Counted from the first letter of the stretch, positions 33,441-43,080 are shown. The stretch: DNA of 64,000 nt from Bombyx mori (GCF_030269925.1 NC_085126.1:932501-996500), one strand, 5' to 3'. Notes: generated from the sequence alone by a model not told the origin. Numbers and translations are program-made.

Positions 33441-33484
33441 TGAAAATTTTGTGTAGAGAAATTAACTGAGTACAGTGTTTTGTT

Positions 33485-33735
33485 TTATTGTTATACTTGG
33501 TCTTGTTTTGTTCTTGATTTATATCAATGATCTCCTGGAGCTCAATTCTATACGTGTTATTTCGTACGTTATTTCGTATGCTGATGATACTGTTCTACTC
33601 TCTTCTGCTGGATCATGGGATAGTGTGTTTAGGGAGGATCAGGAAGATCTCTGTATAGTTACACCTGGATTCGCTGCAATTACTTAACTCTTAATACAGA
33701 TAAAACCAAACTGGTCCGGGTAAAACCAAGCTTCA
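33485..33735 (+). mobile_element. LINE reverse transcriptase core fragment
   Basis: Translates as FLIYINDLLELN, then VISYADDTVLLSSAGSWD and, after a frame change, TWIRCNYLTLNTDKTKLV. YADD is the catalytic box C, and the IYINDL and LN-x-x-KTK boxes flank it in the normal order. A piece of ~80 residues from a jockey/CR1-group element, broken at both ends. Confidence 0.78.
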
Positions 33736-33740
33736 CACAA

Positions 33741-33805
33741 TCTACCATACAGATCGGACCCATTGAGAAGATTCAGTGAGAAACTCAGTGAGTTGTATCT
33801 ATGAG
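33741..33805 (-). mobile_element. Jockey-type LINE 3' UTR scrap
   Basis: Antisense of the jockey 3' UTR: ACCCATTGAGAAGATTC, GAGAAACTCAGTGAG. Confidence 0.55.
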
Positions 33806-34195
33806 AACAGCGGTCATATGATCTTGTAAGAGCAATGTAGTTTGTCCACAGCCACTTCAACCCACCAATCCTTCAGCCTGTATATGTTATCATAGTTTTC
33901 CTAGGATGTTACTTATTCCTAGATCGATCTTGGAGGGAAACTCCGAGCATAACCCTTTTTATTGTTCTCTTGACTTTGAAATTTCTAGAAAAGCCTATTG
34001 ACGACACACACTGGTTAAAAACTTTCGTCTCCAGACACTGCTGTATTAGAGGTATGAAGATTTTATGTGGTTTCCCGAACGCTACCCATATCCAAGTAGC
34101 ATTCTATAGAGCAACCTTTTTACCGAAGTCGTGCCTAGTTAGGGGTAAGCCTAGGTAAACTGGTCAACAGCTTCCAGCCTTTAAGGGATTATATA
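33806..34195. other. Unassigned sequence left of the LTR element
   Basis: No recognised repeat. Its last four bases (TATA) form the left target duplication of the LTR element that follows. Confidence 0.4.
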
Positions 34196-34557
34196 TGACG
34201 GCGTTAACAACATCTCTAATAAACATCACGTGCAACAGGCGTGACTCACACAAGCCGGGTGCGCCGGCCGTGTCGTTCCACTCGTGCAACAGAAGTGACT
34301 CATAAGCCAGCTGCGCCGGCTAGTATAAGAAGGCGGTGCGTGCCTTGCAAGAAACATTCGTTGGACTGCGTTTGCCCGGTGCACTTACTATATCGTTGTT
34401 ACGTTGTGTGATTCAGTGACTGTTGTACGTACTGGTTAAAGTTGGACAAGTGTTAAAGTGAATTGTTAAGATAACATATTGTTGATTAAATCAGAAATCA
34501 AAGGTGACTTCGTGTTACTTGGTGTTCAACAAAATAATGTCTACCCTCAAGCTTACA
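34196..34557 (+). repeat. 5' LTR of copy 1
   Basis: TGACGGCGTTAAC...CAAGCTTACA. TATA-like TAGTATAAGAAGG near 34320, giving a predicted start about 30 bp on. The ATG of the Gag frame lies inside the LTR at 34537, and no TGG-type primer-binding site follows the LTR. Confidence 0.9.
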
Positions 34558-34900
34558 TCAGAAGTGAGATCAGGACTCTACTCTCACTGGCGTGACGTGT
34601 TTGAACATGTTCGAAGTACAGCAAAAAAAAACATGATGCAGATCAGAATACTAGTAGTGGTACGCCACAAGAGCGTGAATGCAGCATACGTAAGTCGTGT
34701 AATAACGTCTCTGTTACCTCGATGGAAGATCTGAGCCACGAAGAAATCGTCACATCTTACGTTCTGGCTCATGTTGCCCAGTTTGACTGTCGACTTCATC
34801 ACATGGCATTTACTAACGGAAATACAACACGTAACAAGCTATTGCAAGAAATTAAGGCAAGTGCAAATCTCAAGTAAAACTTCGATCGCAATAATGGATC
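34537..34900 (+). pseudogene. Gag N-terminal remnant, copy 1
   Basis: Begins MSTLKLTSEVRSGLYSHWRD inside the LTR and continues over the LTR boundary. Frameshifts occur near the A-run at 34623-34630, after which a second frame reads SVTSMEDLSHEEIVTSYVLA. The same protein appears in copy 2 in better order. Matches no Gag I can name; identified by position and by the zinc knuckle further on in copy 2. Non-functional. Confidence 0.6.
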
Positions 34901-35138
34901 TGTCATGACGAGTGGGTAGTTCCGACACGAATCGTTTTTAAGCCAATGACTACTGCTAGAGTTACATGGCACTAGTACAGTAAACCAGGACATGAGACTG
35001 TGAATTGTCGCTGAAATTTTAGAATCTACTCAATTCAATACCAATAACACTACACGTTCGATGACTTCGGGGTCCAGCAAGCAAGCAAACAAGAAAGCAA
35101 GCAAGTTTCCGTGGGGAAGAAAAATTGACACATCTGAA

Positions 35139-35400
35139 GTCGTCGTGACCTGTAAGATAAGACGTCCGGTGCGTTCGTGTCTGGCGATGCGGCGGTGTTC
35201 GGGTTCCGCTGGCGGATGCAGGTTTTTCCGGTGAAGTGCGTGCTTGTGCGTGCTTGACAAGTGTTCGCGGTTGGCTTCCTCAGTGTGGGAGTAACATCGT
35301 GTAAGAGAGGTGGAACCCGTAAAATTGTAGTTTGCGTGGTGGCTGGTAAGATTTGTTGCGGTAAGAAGTTTGCATGGTGGTAAAATGTCTTGTGAGTCTG
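35139..35400 (+). mobile_element. Hypermutated Bm1 head and body inside copy 1
   Basis: Aligns with the Bm1 tRNA head and body of 17053-17505 but carries about thirty A-to-G changes (e.g. head GCATTCGTATG to GCGTTCGTGTC; AATTATAATTTGCGTAATTAC to a G-rich version), against about one T-to-C. A GTGCGTGCTT duplication and a ~35-bp insertion are also present. The B-box reads GTTCGGGTTCC, still close to consensus. Same sequence in copy 2. Confidence 0.85.
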
Positions 35401-35598
35401 CACAGGTAGCCGGAGGTGAGACTTCCGCGGTCGCGGCCCACACAGTCCGCGAGAACCGGGCAGATCGCCTCGACGGTACGGAGGCCGGCCGACGGGTCCG
35501 CCAAACGACGAGATCACGCCTCCAGCACGGACTGCCGATATTGGAGCCCCGGCGCTCCGGCTGCACTTGCGCTAGGGTGCGCCGCCTCGTAGGAGACT
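35401..35598 (-). mobile_element. R1-clade LINE fragment (antisense), copy 1
   Basis: Antisense translation gives VLEAWSRRLADPSAGLRTVE and the following GRDRG region, the R1 reverse transcriptase C-terminal domain. GC-rich. It ends abruptly at GAGACTGT where the element's own protease-side sequence resumes, at a GTG microhomology. Confidence 0.75.
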
Positions 35599-35760
35599 GT
35601 GCTGTGGCAGGTCCAACCAGAGACGTCAACGTGTGTTCCAGAGCTTCAGTGTGTTACAGATAAGTGGTTTTGGCTCCCCCTTTATGTTCCATTCAGGGTC
35701 AGAATGTAGCCTTATAAAACAAAGCCATAGTAATTTATTCAATGGTAAGCGGTTTCATGA
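35598..35760 (+). pseudogene. Retroelement protease remnant, copy 1
   Basis: Reads VAGPTRDVNVCSRASVCYR and FGSPFMFHSGSECSLI after a frame change. The position and the [D]-S/T-G-x-E-C-S-L-I pattern fit a retropepsin, but the catalytic Asp is His. The same His occurs in copy 2, so it was lost in the shared progenitor. Confidence 0.55.
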
Positions 35761-35849
35761 ACAAGTCACCGTAGTCACCCTAGACACGTCCTTACGGATC
35801 CATCAGATCCAATAACTCTTGCATTAGATACCTTCAGCTCTAACACTAG

Positions 35850-36135
35850 GAGCAGGCTGAGGAACCCCAGTAATCGTACTCGTCGAACTCGACAAAGAGG
35901 TCGACGTGCAACCTAACCCATGCATCAGCCCACTGAGTTTCTCGCCGGATCTTCTCAGTGGGTCGCGATTCCGATCCGGTAGTAGATTCATTCGCGAAGC
36001 AATTGCTCTTGAGTTGTTAGGTCTCCTGCGGAGGCGCTCGGGCAGTTGTTAGCAAATCCCACCCCTCTTGGCTGAGCCTTTGCTCGCCCACCCGTCCTGG
36101 TGAAGCGGGAAAGGCCTCCGGACCACCAGTAATCT
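35850..36135 (+). mobile_element. Jockey-derived insertion in copy 1
   Basis: Contains CCCACTGAGTTTCTCGCCGG, GATCCGGTAGTAGATTCATT and a CCACCCCTCTTGGCTGAGCC extension not seen in the other jockey tails. CAGTAATC occurs at both sides (35868 and 36127 regions) and may be its target duplication. Absent from copy 2. Confidence 0.65.
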
Positions 36136-36139
36136 TTCA

Positions 36140-36390
36140 ATCATCTGCAGTTTTGGAAAACGATAGGTATAAGTTGAGACATGTAAATGGTTCTAGTGTA
36201 CAAAGTTCCCCATGAAAACATACGCGAAGTACCTCGAGGCCCGTCAGGCCTACTAGAAATTTCTGAAAATTATAGTGACGATGACGTGACGGCGTACACA
36301 GATGGGTTAAGTAATCTTGTTCATGAAACTGATCTTAATGATGACGACTCTATCACTGACAATAGAAGCGACATTTTTGTCCGCAAATAG
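36140..36390 (+). pseudogene. Integrase C-terminal remnant, copy 1
   Basis: One frame gives VLENDRYKLRHVNGS; after a one-base shift the next gives VPHENIREVPRGPSGLLEIS and an acidic tail ending in a stop at 36388-36390. Corresponds to 45787-46060 in copy 2. Only the C-terminal tail of the enzyme is encoded. Confidence 0.65.
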
Positions 36391-36564
36391 CGATACAGCA
36401 AAACATAGTCTGCGGGTAGTGATACAATGTCTGTAAGCTCAGGCACCTCAGGTGCAGGTGTTGGAAATATAGAAAACGATGGTCGGTCTCGCACTATTTC
36501 TGAAGAAATTCCGTATAAATGTTCTGGTTTAAGAGATGTTTTAACAAACGCTACCGTACACGCA

Positions 36565-36960
36565 GATTAAAAAAAAAAAAAAAGAGAATTGTATGTGGCT
36601 AGAGAGATGTTAATCCGGACTAGCAAAAAAAAAAAAAGAGGAAAAAAAAAAAGAAATTGTAAGTCATTGAAGGGTGTATCCGGTCCAATGACTTGGCTAA
36701 AGGGATGTTAATCCGGACTAGCAAAAAAAAAAAAAAAGAGAAAAAAAAAATGTAGGTCGTTGAAGGGTGTATCCGGTCCAACGACTTGGCTAAAGGGATG
36801 TTGATCCGGACTAGCAAAGAATACAAAAAAAAAAAGAAAAAAAAAAAAAAAGTGTGAAGTCATTGAAGGGTCTGTCCGGTCCAATGGCTTGGCTATAGGG
36901 ATTTTCATCCGGACTAGCCACAACAATTAGCTACAGGGATTGCGATCCGGTCTAGCATTA
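36565..36960 (+). repeat. Tandem ~95-bp A-rich units before the 3' LTR
   Basis: About three full units and one partial, each with GGCTAAAGGGATGTTAATCC, GGACTAGC, an A-rich run with AGAG, then TCATTGAAGGGTGTATCCGG. Copy 2 has only about one unit, so the array expanded in copy 1. Purine-rich tracts here may include the polypurine tract used for plus-strand priming. Confidence 0.8.
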
Positions 36961-37252
36961 TCCGGTCTAGTTCGAAAAACTGAAGGGATAACAATTCCGA
37001 TTTAAGTTAAAAGGGACATACTTACATACCTGAAGAGATTTAAATGAACCGGCCCAGGTATGTAAGCAATCAGTATTTATAGCCAGTATAGGATTTTCTG
37101 AAGAATTATGCGAACCGAACCGTATTAGATTGTTAATATCATAGACCACGTTTTAAGTTGCATCCGTTAATGTCAGGATGAACGAATACGCTTATTGTCT
37201 ACAGAACAACCATAAAAAGGCGCACGAGGACGAGCGCATGTCAGTATGGCCG

Positions 37253-37614
37253 TGACGGCGTTAACAACATCTCTAATAAACATCACGTGCAACAGGCGTG
37301 ACTCACACAAGCCGGGTGCGCCGGCCGTGTCGTTCCACTCGTGCAACAGAAGTGACTCATAAGCCAGCTGCGCCGGCTAGTATAAAAAGGCGGTGCGTGC
37401 CTTGCAAGAAACATTCGTTGGACTGCGTTTGCCCGGTGCACTTACTATATCGTTGTTACGTTGTGTGATTCAGTGACTGTTGTACGTACTGGTTAAAGTT
37501 GGACAAGTGTTAAAGTGAATTGTTAAGATAACATATTGTTGATTAAATCAGAAATCAAAGGTGACTTCGTGTTACTTGGTGTTCAACAAAATAATGTCTA
37601 CCCTCAAGCTTACA
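37253..37614 (+). repeat. 3' LTR of copy 1
   Basis: Matches 34196-34557 except TATAAAAAGG in place of TATAAGAAGG. Followed by the TATA target duplication (37615-37618). Confidence 0.9.
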
Positions 37615-37689
37615 TATACTAAATTGCTTAATATTAGGATTTCCATGCACTACACTCCACACGGATGCAGTTAAAGATAAAAAAAAGAT

Positions 37690-38101
37690 GTGTGGTGTCG
37701 TGGGACACCGGATAGGAACGAAGTTCCTTATTATAAAAATATTAATTTTAAGTTCTATTCGATGTATAAAGAAAATAAAACTGGAGGTTTCGCAACAACC
37801 CACGGTCATTCGGTAACGTGCGAACATATTGTGGTACACTTCATTCACGGTTGCTTGCATAAAGAGTTAGTGTATTGCGCAAACGAACGCTCTGAGATCG
37901 TGGTCAATGAATGATAAAAAAATATGTTATTTTTTGCACTTTATTACAAAGTTAAGTCGTACACTGTGTGCATTACTAATTTGTACGTTATTACAAAGTG
38001 AAGCCGTACACGGTGTGCATTACTAATAAAAATCTTACGTTACGGACGTTTTTTCCCGGTTCGGGTACCCCTCCGCATCATCCCATTAGGAACTTCGTTC
38101 C
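37690..38101 (+). mobile_element. GGAACGAAGTTCC-ended element, short copy
   Basis: GTGGTGTCGTGGGACACCGG then GGAACGAAGTTCC (37715-37727); right end GGAACTTCGTTCC (38089-38101). The interior matches 15074-15430 (including the tandem ACAGTG/ACGGTG units) but lacks the ~350 bp at 15430-15780, so it is a deletion derivative. It lies only ~75 bp from the LTR element. Confidence 0.6.
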
Positions 38102-38430
38102 AAAACTTTCCATTATTCTACTATTAAAGAAAATTGTAATACAAAAATAATTGATAAGGTCTCCTAGTTTCAGACACAAATAGAACCTCCATTACGAGCA
38201 CATGTGCTCCCCTATAAATCCAAACTGTCAGAGATACAGCTTCTGTATTCCCCAGAAATGTATACGAGCTGCAAAATGGATACAGTTGCACATTAACTTT
38301 TTGCAATAGATGAGGGGAAATCCTCATACCACCTAGCGCTATATGACCACAATACGCTTACAGAGATTAGAAAGTAGCTATTGATGGGCATGGTGGTGAC
38401 GGTCATGAGTCATGACGTTCAAATCTCAAA
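38102..38430. other. Unassigned sequence
   Basis: Nothing recognised. Confidence 0.4.
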
Positions 38431-38850
38431 TCTCTTTTTTATTGCTTAGATGTGTGGATGAGCTCACGGCCCTGGCGTTAAGTGGTTACCGGAGCTCATA
38501 GACATCTACAACGTAAATGCCGCCACCCACCTTGAGATATGAGTTCTAAGGTTTCAGTACCGTAGAGCAGCCCCACCCTTCAAACTGAAACGCATTACTG
38601 CTTCAAGGTAGAAATAGGCACGGTGGTGGTATCTACCCGGGCGGACTCACAAGATGTCCTACCATCAGTAATTACGCAAATTATGATTTTGCGGGTTTGA
38701 TTTTTATTCCTTCACCGTGGAAGTCAATCCTGAACATTTGTTAAGTACGTTTTTCATTAGAAAAATTGGTATCCACCTGTGGGATTCGAACACAGTTGCA
38801 TGACTCAACACGAATGCACGTGACGTCTTATCCTTTTGCCACGACCAGTA
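38431..38850 (-). mobile_element. Bm1 SINE, full length, degenerate head
   Basis: Antisense Bm1 from TTTTTTATTGCTTAGATGTG to the tRNA head near 38850, with substitutions in the B-box (GATTCGAACACAG) and A-box (CTTATCCTTTTGCC). Confidence 0.88.
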
Positions 38851-38936
38851 AAAATACTACGTACCTACCTACTAACACCAATATATAAATGCACCTGTTA
38901 AACTAAGTTGCAAGAATGTTTGCGGTAAAAATAATA

Positions 38937-39042
38937 GGACGGATTTCCGGCGAGAAACTCAGTGGGCTGTGTCTGTGGTTTAATTTACTCGCCGAGCCAT
39001 TCGTCGCAAGCAATGGGTTTGACGAGGACGATTACCGGTACC
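38937..39042 (-). mobile_element. Jockey-type LINE fragment, no tail
   Basis: CCGGCGAGAAACTCAGTGGG, TTCGTCGCAAGCAATGGG and GACGAGGACGATTACCGG, matching 60431-60540. Both ends broken. Confidence 0.75.
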
Positions 39043-39366
39043 TCAATCATAATCACTGTTGCGATACGATTTTGGATAACCTAAAAACCGTTTTGCACTA
39101 CTGATCTTCACATCGTACTGTGTCATTAGCGATCCCTCTGTCGATGTTAATATGACGTAAATAAATACGCGTTCCACAGACATACTCCTTATCATATGTT
39201 ACTCTGACTCGAAGAACCAGTCAAATGAGAAATTGCCGAATGGAAACTAAATTGTGCGTCAGTTATTTCGGTTTTAATGAATCTTGGGCTTGAAGATGAA
39301 AAATCTATTTATAAACAGTCACAGACAAAATAATCTGTCAAAGGATTGTCTTTTTTTATTGCTATA
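39043..39366. other. Unassigned sequence
   Basis: Nothing recognised. Confidence 0.4.
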
Positions 39367-39655
39367 CTAGCTGACCCGGCAGACTTCGTAATGCCTCAAT
39401 CGATAAATAAAAGACCTAAACTTTTGTATAAAACAAACTTAAAATAAACAAAAGGAATCCGTCCGACGGGAGACACATCAAAGGAAAAACAAAATTGTTT
39501 GTTTTTATATTCGAGCATTTTCATATTTAATCACCTTTTAAACCTTCTATGGACTTCCACGAATAATTCAACCCCAAAATTAGCCAAATCAGTCTAGCCG
39601 TTCTCGAGTTTTAGCGAGACTAACGAACAGCAATTCATGTTTATATAAGTATAGA
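39367..39655 (-). mobile_element. Mini-Helitron, AGCTGACCCGGC family
   Basis: CTAG end at 39367-39370 with GGCAGACTTCGTAATGCC, TC-type end near 39655. Preceded by TTTTTTATTGCTAT, the same context as the copy at 43633. Confidence 0.7.
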
Positions 39656-40105
39656 TATCGCTTGGCGAGTTTAGGTTAGGTTAGGTTAGAATTTTTTTTT
39701 TTCAATAATAAATCAAAACAGGAGCTATGGTACAAAAAATTAATCTAAATCAACAAACACAAAATGCCCACAGACCACTAAAACCAAACGTTTTTCTCAT
39801 AATTACTGACTCCGACTGGAATTCGAACTCATATCTGGCGATACAATAGTCACTAAACGCTTGACTAACAAGGTGTCACGAACTTCTTCTTCATCTTTGT
39901 CTTTACCTTCTTCTATTCCATCCTCTTCTGTTAGCCGTCATCTCAACACTCACACCTCTCTCTCTCTCTCTCTCATATCGTCATATCACACGTAATTATT
40001 TTCATTTATCACATTCGAACTGATATAACTCCGTTATAATATATATTCTCGTTGCACTCCTTCTTGCATACCAAGCACTCTTTCCCGCTACCTAAGTACT
40101 TTGAA
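39656..40105. other. Unassigned sequence with a (CT)n microsatellite
   Basis: A (CT)~10 run lies at 39955-39974 and a GTTAGGTTAGGTTAG run at 39671-39687. The latter resembles insect telomere repeats by three units only and is not evidence of a telomere. Otherwise nothing. Confidence 0.5.
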
Positions 40106-40298
40106 TAATTTTTTTTTTTTTAAGAATTTTATAAATGTAAGATTTTTATTATACACATACATATATTTCATAGACATCCATAACCCTGGAAAAGACATGT
40201 ATATTTATCATACAAATATCTTCCCTTGGCGGGATTCGAACCCGCGACCCCCTTGTGTAGTGACCATGTCACTTACCACTACACCAGACGGCCGTTAA
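40106..40298 (-). mobile_element. Second tRNA-derived SINE family
   Basis: On the minus strand it starts GGCCGTCTGGTGTAGTGGTA (A-box TGGTGTAGTGG) and has the B-box GGTTCGAATCC at 40232-40242, so it carries a pol III promoter. The first and last seven bases of the tRNA-like part do not pair, and it continues into a non-tRNA body (CATACAAATATCTTCCC complement) with an A-rich end near 40106. Therefore a SINE or tRNA pseudogene rather than a working tRNA. Unrelated to Bm1. Confidence 0.75.
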
Positions 40299-41346
40299 AT
40301 ACACAAATAATACACCTACATCGGACTCAAATCCAATCCTGACGGTTATCTTAGCCAATTTCTATATTTTATTTTTTTTAAATCCAAAAGGCTTGACCGT
40401 TCTAACAAAACGCAATTTCTAAATCTGATGAAATGGTTTTGGTGACTATGTGTAATCTACCACATTACTCAAACTCAAACACGGCTTCAAGTATTTTTAA
40501 GACATTCGCAAGAAAGATTCGCACCACTGTTGAACAGTTTTTCAGCTTTTGATGAGCTGGATGCAGCTGGGTATCAACGAGGGTCGAAGGACATAGTGTG
40601 CCAAATCATTTTAGTGAGAGGATTCTGAAATACCTTTCTAATCTTTACGTTCAAAATTCTCAGATACATCGGAATGCCGTCGGAGGTACCTTGACCACTA
40701 ATAGCAGGGCGAAACATTACTGGATCCCATTAGGGCAGTCTTTATTACAGTGTCATCGAAATTACAACCTTATACCTCAAGCTTTAAGTTTTACAACGCC
40801 ATTTTGATGATACCACCATTTAACTTTGCTTTGAAATCCAACCAGTCTCCCTGCCCACTGTAATACATTCATGAAATTGGATTAAATTGGTCGCTGACCG
40901 CAATCTTACAGGTGTATTAACTGTCCTGCGGTTGAAGCCAATAAAAATATTACGTAATTGCGTTTAAACTCTTTGCCTACCCTTATAACTTGTTTGAAAA
41001 CAATGTTTCTGGTTATTTTCTACAAATTTTATCGTTATTTTTTGGTTATATCCGAGACGGACGAATAAAAAACTCAATCGAATGCCTATTCTCACATTTT
41101 CAGTATCTTAAATATTTGTGGTTGGAACTTAACTCATGTCCGTTATGGTAATTGCCTTTTTAAGCAGCAAAGCATCTTCTAGTTCTTTAATATTGAAATC
41201 TTTTAACTGCTGCTGCTACAACAAAAGTCTATAACGATCGTTGTTTGAGCTGATTCCCTGATCTTATTTTACTCTCAAACAAATTGCGAGATGATCATTT
41301 AAATTCATCTAATGGGGTGACTATGACGACACAATCAGATTTTCGG
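40299..41346. other. Unassigned 1-kb stretch
   Basis: Lower repeat content than most of the window. The 70-codon frame at 40598-40807 has no recognised domain. 40460-40800 has a mixed composition that could be old coding sequence, but no motif supports it. Confidence 0.3.
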
Positions 41347-41443
41347 TAGGCGGCGGCTTGGCTCTGCCCCTGGCATTGCTGACTTCCTTGGGCAACGGTA
41401 ACCACTCACCATCAGGCAGGCCGTATGCTCTTCTGCCTACAAG
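41347..41443 (+). mobile_element. LINE-A 3' tail fragment
   Basis: GGTAGGCGGCGGCTTGGC to TTCTGCCTACAAG; the poly(A) is replaced by AAAAACAATG. Confidence 0.82.
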
Positions 41444-41894
41444 AAAAACAATGAAACCTAGTATAACTGCGCTTATCCACATTGCTTTCGCAAATATCAG
41501 CTTTCGCCCGTGTGCTACCCGACTCTATTACTCTAAGCCTCGGCAATTTCGAAGCACCTTAGTATATCTCTTCCCAAACAAGTTTTGAGTAGATTCCTCA
41601 GTGGCATTTAGTGGCTTATTTTTATACCTAAAAACGAAGTATAGGTACGTAATACGATCAAAGCCACAATACTATCGAAAAATAGTAAAATATGAAAACA
41701 GATCATGTCATCATTATCTGAAACTGAATTTTAACTGTCCGTGCTAAAACGTCGACATAAAATTATAATCGAGCGATGCTCAGCGTTGGGTTCCGCCAAA
41801 TAATTCGATTACACGTGAAACACACTCTCTCTGATGTGATGTGATTAACTGGTATTCTGTGCTAAAATTAAAATCAGTCGATCGGGTTCTTTAT
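41444..41894. other. Unassigned sequence
   Basis: Nothing recognised. Confidence 0.4.
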
Positions 41895-42130
41895 TTTTTA
41901 GTTAGGTTCTTCTTCTTCTCAGTCGTACACTCATGGCGGAGTGGTCGTGGTTACGTATGTCTTATTGGTTAGTTGCGGCTTTTGAGAGACTTCTCCATCT
42001 CTCTCTTTTTGTGGCGGTACGTGCACATTCATAAAGGAACACTTAGTAGATGACTTAATCAAATCTGTCCACCTTGTGGATGATCGGCCGCGAGAACATT
42101 GACCGTCTACTCTTCCATGAACCACTAAGC
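41895..42130 (-). mobile_element. RTE-like LINE 3' fragment
   Basis: Minus-strand translation gives MERLVVHGRVDGQCSRGRSS, TRWTDLIKSSTKCSFMNVHV. A better-preserved relative of 1340-1560. The 3' end is the TTCTTCTTCT side. Confidence 0.65.
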
Positions 42131-42346
42131 GTTCCAATGAGTGTTCATTACGAATGATAGGTAGGTAACTTAAAAAAAAAAACTTTTATGTTGAAGTAGA
42201 TGGTATTGTGAAACCAGACAAATCGCCCAGAATAGGAAATTGTGTTTATTCCGGGGCTCATGCCAGTAGTGATTAGTAGTTCGGGGGATTAGCGATGTTT
42301 TTAGTTTGAATATTAGTGATACTTATTTAAAATTAAACTGATACCA

Positions 42347-42595
42347 TCTATACTAATATATAAATCTACACTGATTTTTAGGAATGTTCCGTTATAACTG
42401 CTGAACCATGCATCCGATTGACTTGAAACTTGGTATCCATGTAGAAAATACACGTACTTAAATTAAGGCTAATATTTATATGAGTGTTGGACTCCCTACC
42501 CCAGTTACGGGGGCGTTAATGATGAGAATGTTTGTGGGGGTGAGAAATAGTAATGTAAAGTTTAAATGCCCAGCGAAGCAGGCAGGTACAGCTAG
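42347..42595 (+). mobile_element. Mini-Helitron, third family
   Basis: 249 bp: 5' TCTATACTAATATATAAATC, 3' CCAGCGAAGCAGGCAGGTACAG then CTAG, inserted between A and T. Subterminal bases can form a small hairpin. Non-coding. Confidence 0.7.
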
Positions 42596-42883
42596 TCAGA
42601 GGTTAAGTCTAGTTGAATATATTCGTGTTATGTAAAAGAAACATATTCTTAATGCTAAAAGTGCAAGCAAGATCAATAGTGAATAATGTTACATAATTAA
42701 AAAATTGCTAAATATTGCGTTTATTATTTTTATTTTCCTTCGGTTTTTGGTTTATCTCAGGGCGGTCACTACAGAGAATCCAGGGACACACGATCTTCAG
42801 TAATAAAGTATGCGACTAAGAAGAAGAAAAGAGATTTTTATTTTAATACTTTCCGCTTTAAAATCCGATTTTAGAATACTTCT

Positions 42884-43080
42884 TTAGCCCACCGAGTTTC
42901 TCGCCGGATCTTCTCAGTGGGTCGCGTTTCCGATCCGGTGGTAGATTCTGCGAAGCACTGCTCTTGCTAGGGTCAGTGTTAGCAACTCTCCGGGTAAGCC
43001 CCGCGAGCTCACCTACAAACGTTAGGGCGAAGCTGAAATAGCCTCTCAAGGCTATCAGCATAGGTAGGGAAAAAAAAACT
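42884..43080 (+). mobile_element. Jockey-type LINE 3' UTR
   Basis: CCCACCGAGTTTCTCGCCGG through GGCTATCAGCATAGGTAGGG and poly(A). Very close to the 3' UTR at 60258-60462 in reverse orientation. Confidence 0.88.

Larger units (their letters stand above)
34196..37614 (+). mobile_element. Non-autonomous LTR retrotransposon, copy 1 (Ty3/gypsy-like)
   Basis: 3419 bp with 362-bp LTRs that differ at one position by eye, TG...CA ends, and a 4-bp TATA target duplication. The interior holds a broken Gag N-terminal region, a Bm1/R1 chimera, a protease remnant with His in place of the catalytic Asp (FHSGSECSL), a jockey-derived insertion, the C-terminal end of integrase, and A-rich tandem repeats before the 3' LTR. 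Reverse transcriptase, RNase H and the catalytic core of integrase are absent, so it must have been mobilised in trans. Near-identical LTRs mean a young insertion. Confidence 0.9.

Noticed and set aside
35030..35629. Long overlapping frames on the minus strand
   Set aside because: They arise from the GC-rich, edited Bm1 and R1 pieces inside LTR copy 1; readings in three frames at once and no conserved product.
36620..36926. Phe-rich minus-strand frames
   Set aside because: Translation of antisense A-rich tandem units; low complexity.
36565..36960. CRISPR-like repeat array
   Set aside because: Units are long, contiguous and A-rich with no unique spacers; the organism is an animal and the array is part of an LTR element.
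34196..37614. Endogenous retrovirus with env
   Set aside because: No envelope-like frame, signal peptide or membrane segment between integrase remnant and 3' LTR; treated as a deleted retrotransposon.
39671..39687. GGTTAGGTTAGGTTAG resembling the insect telomere repeat TTAGG
   Set aside because: Only three units, in the middle of a repeat-rich region; chance or a tiny relic.
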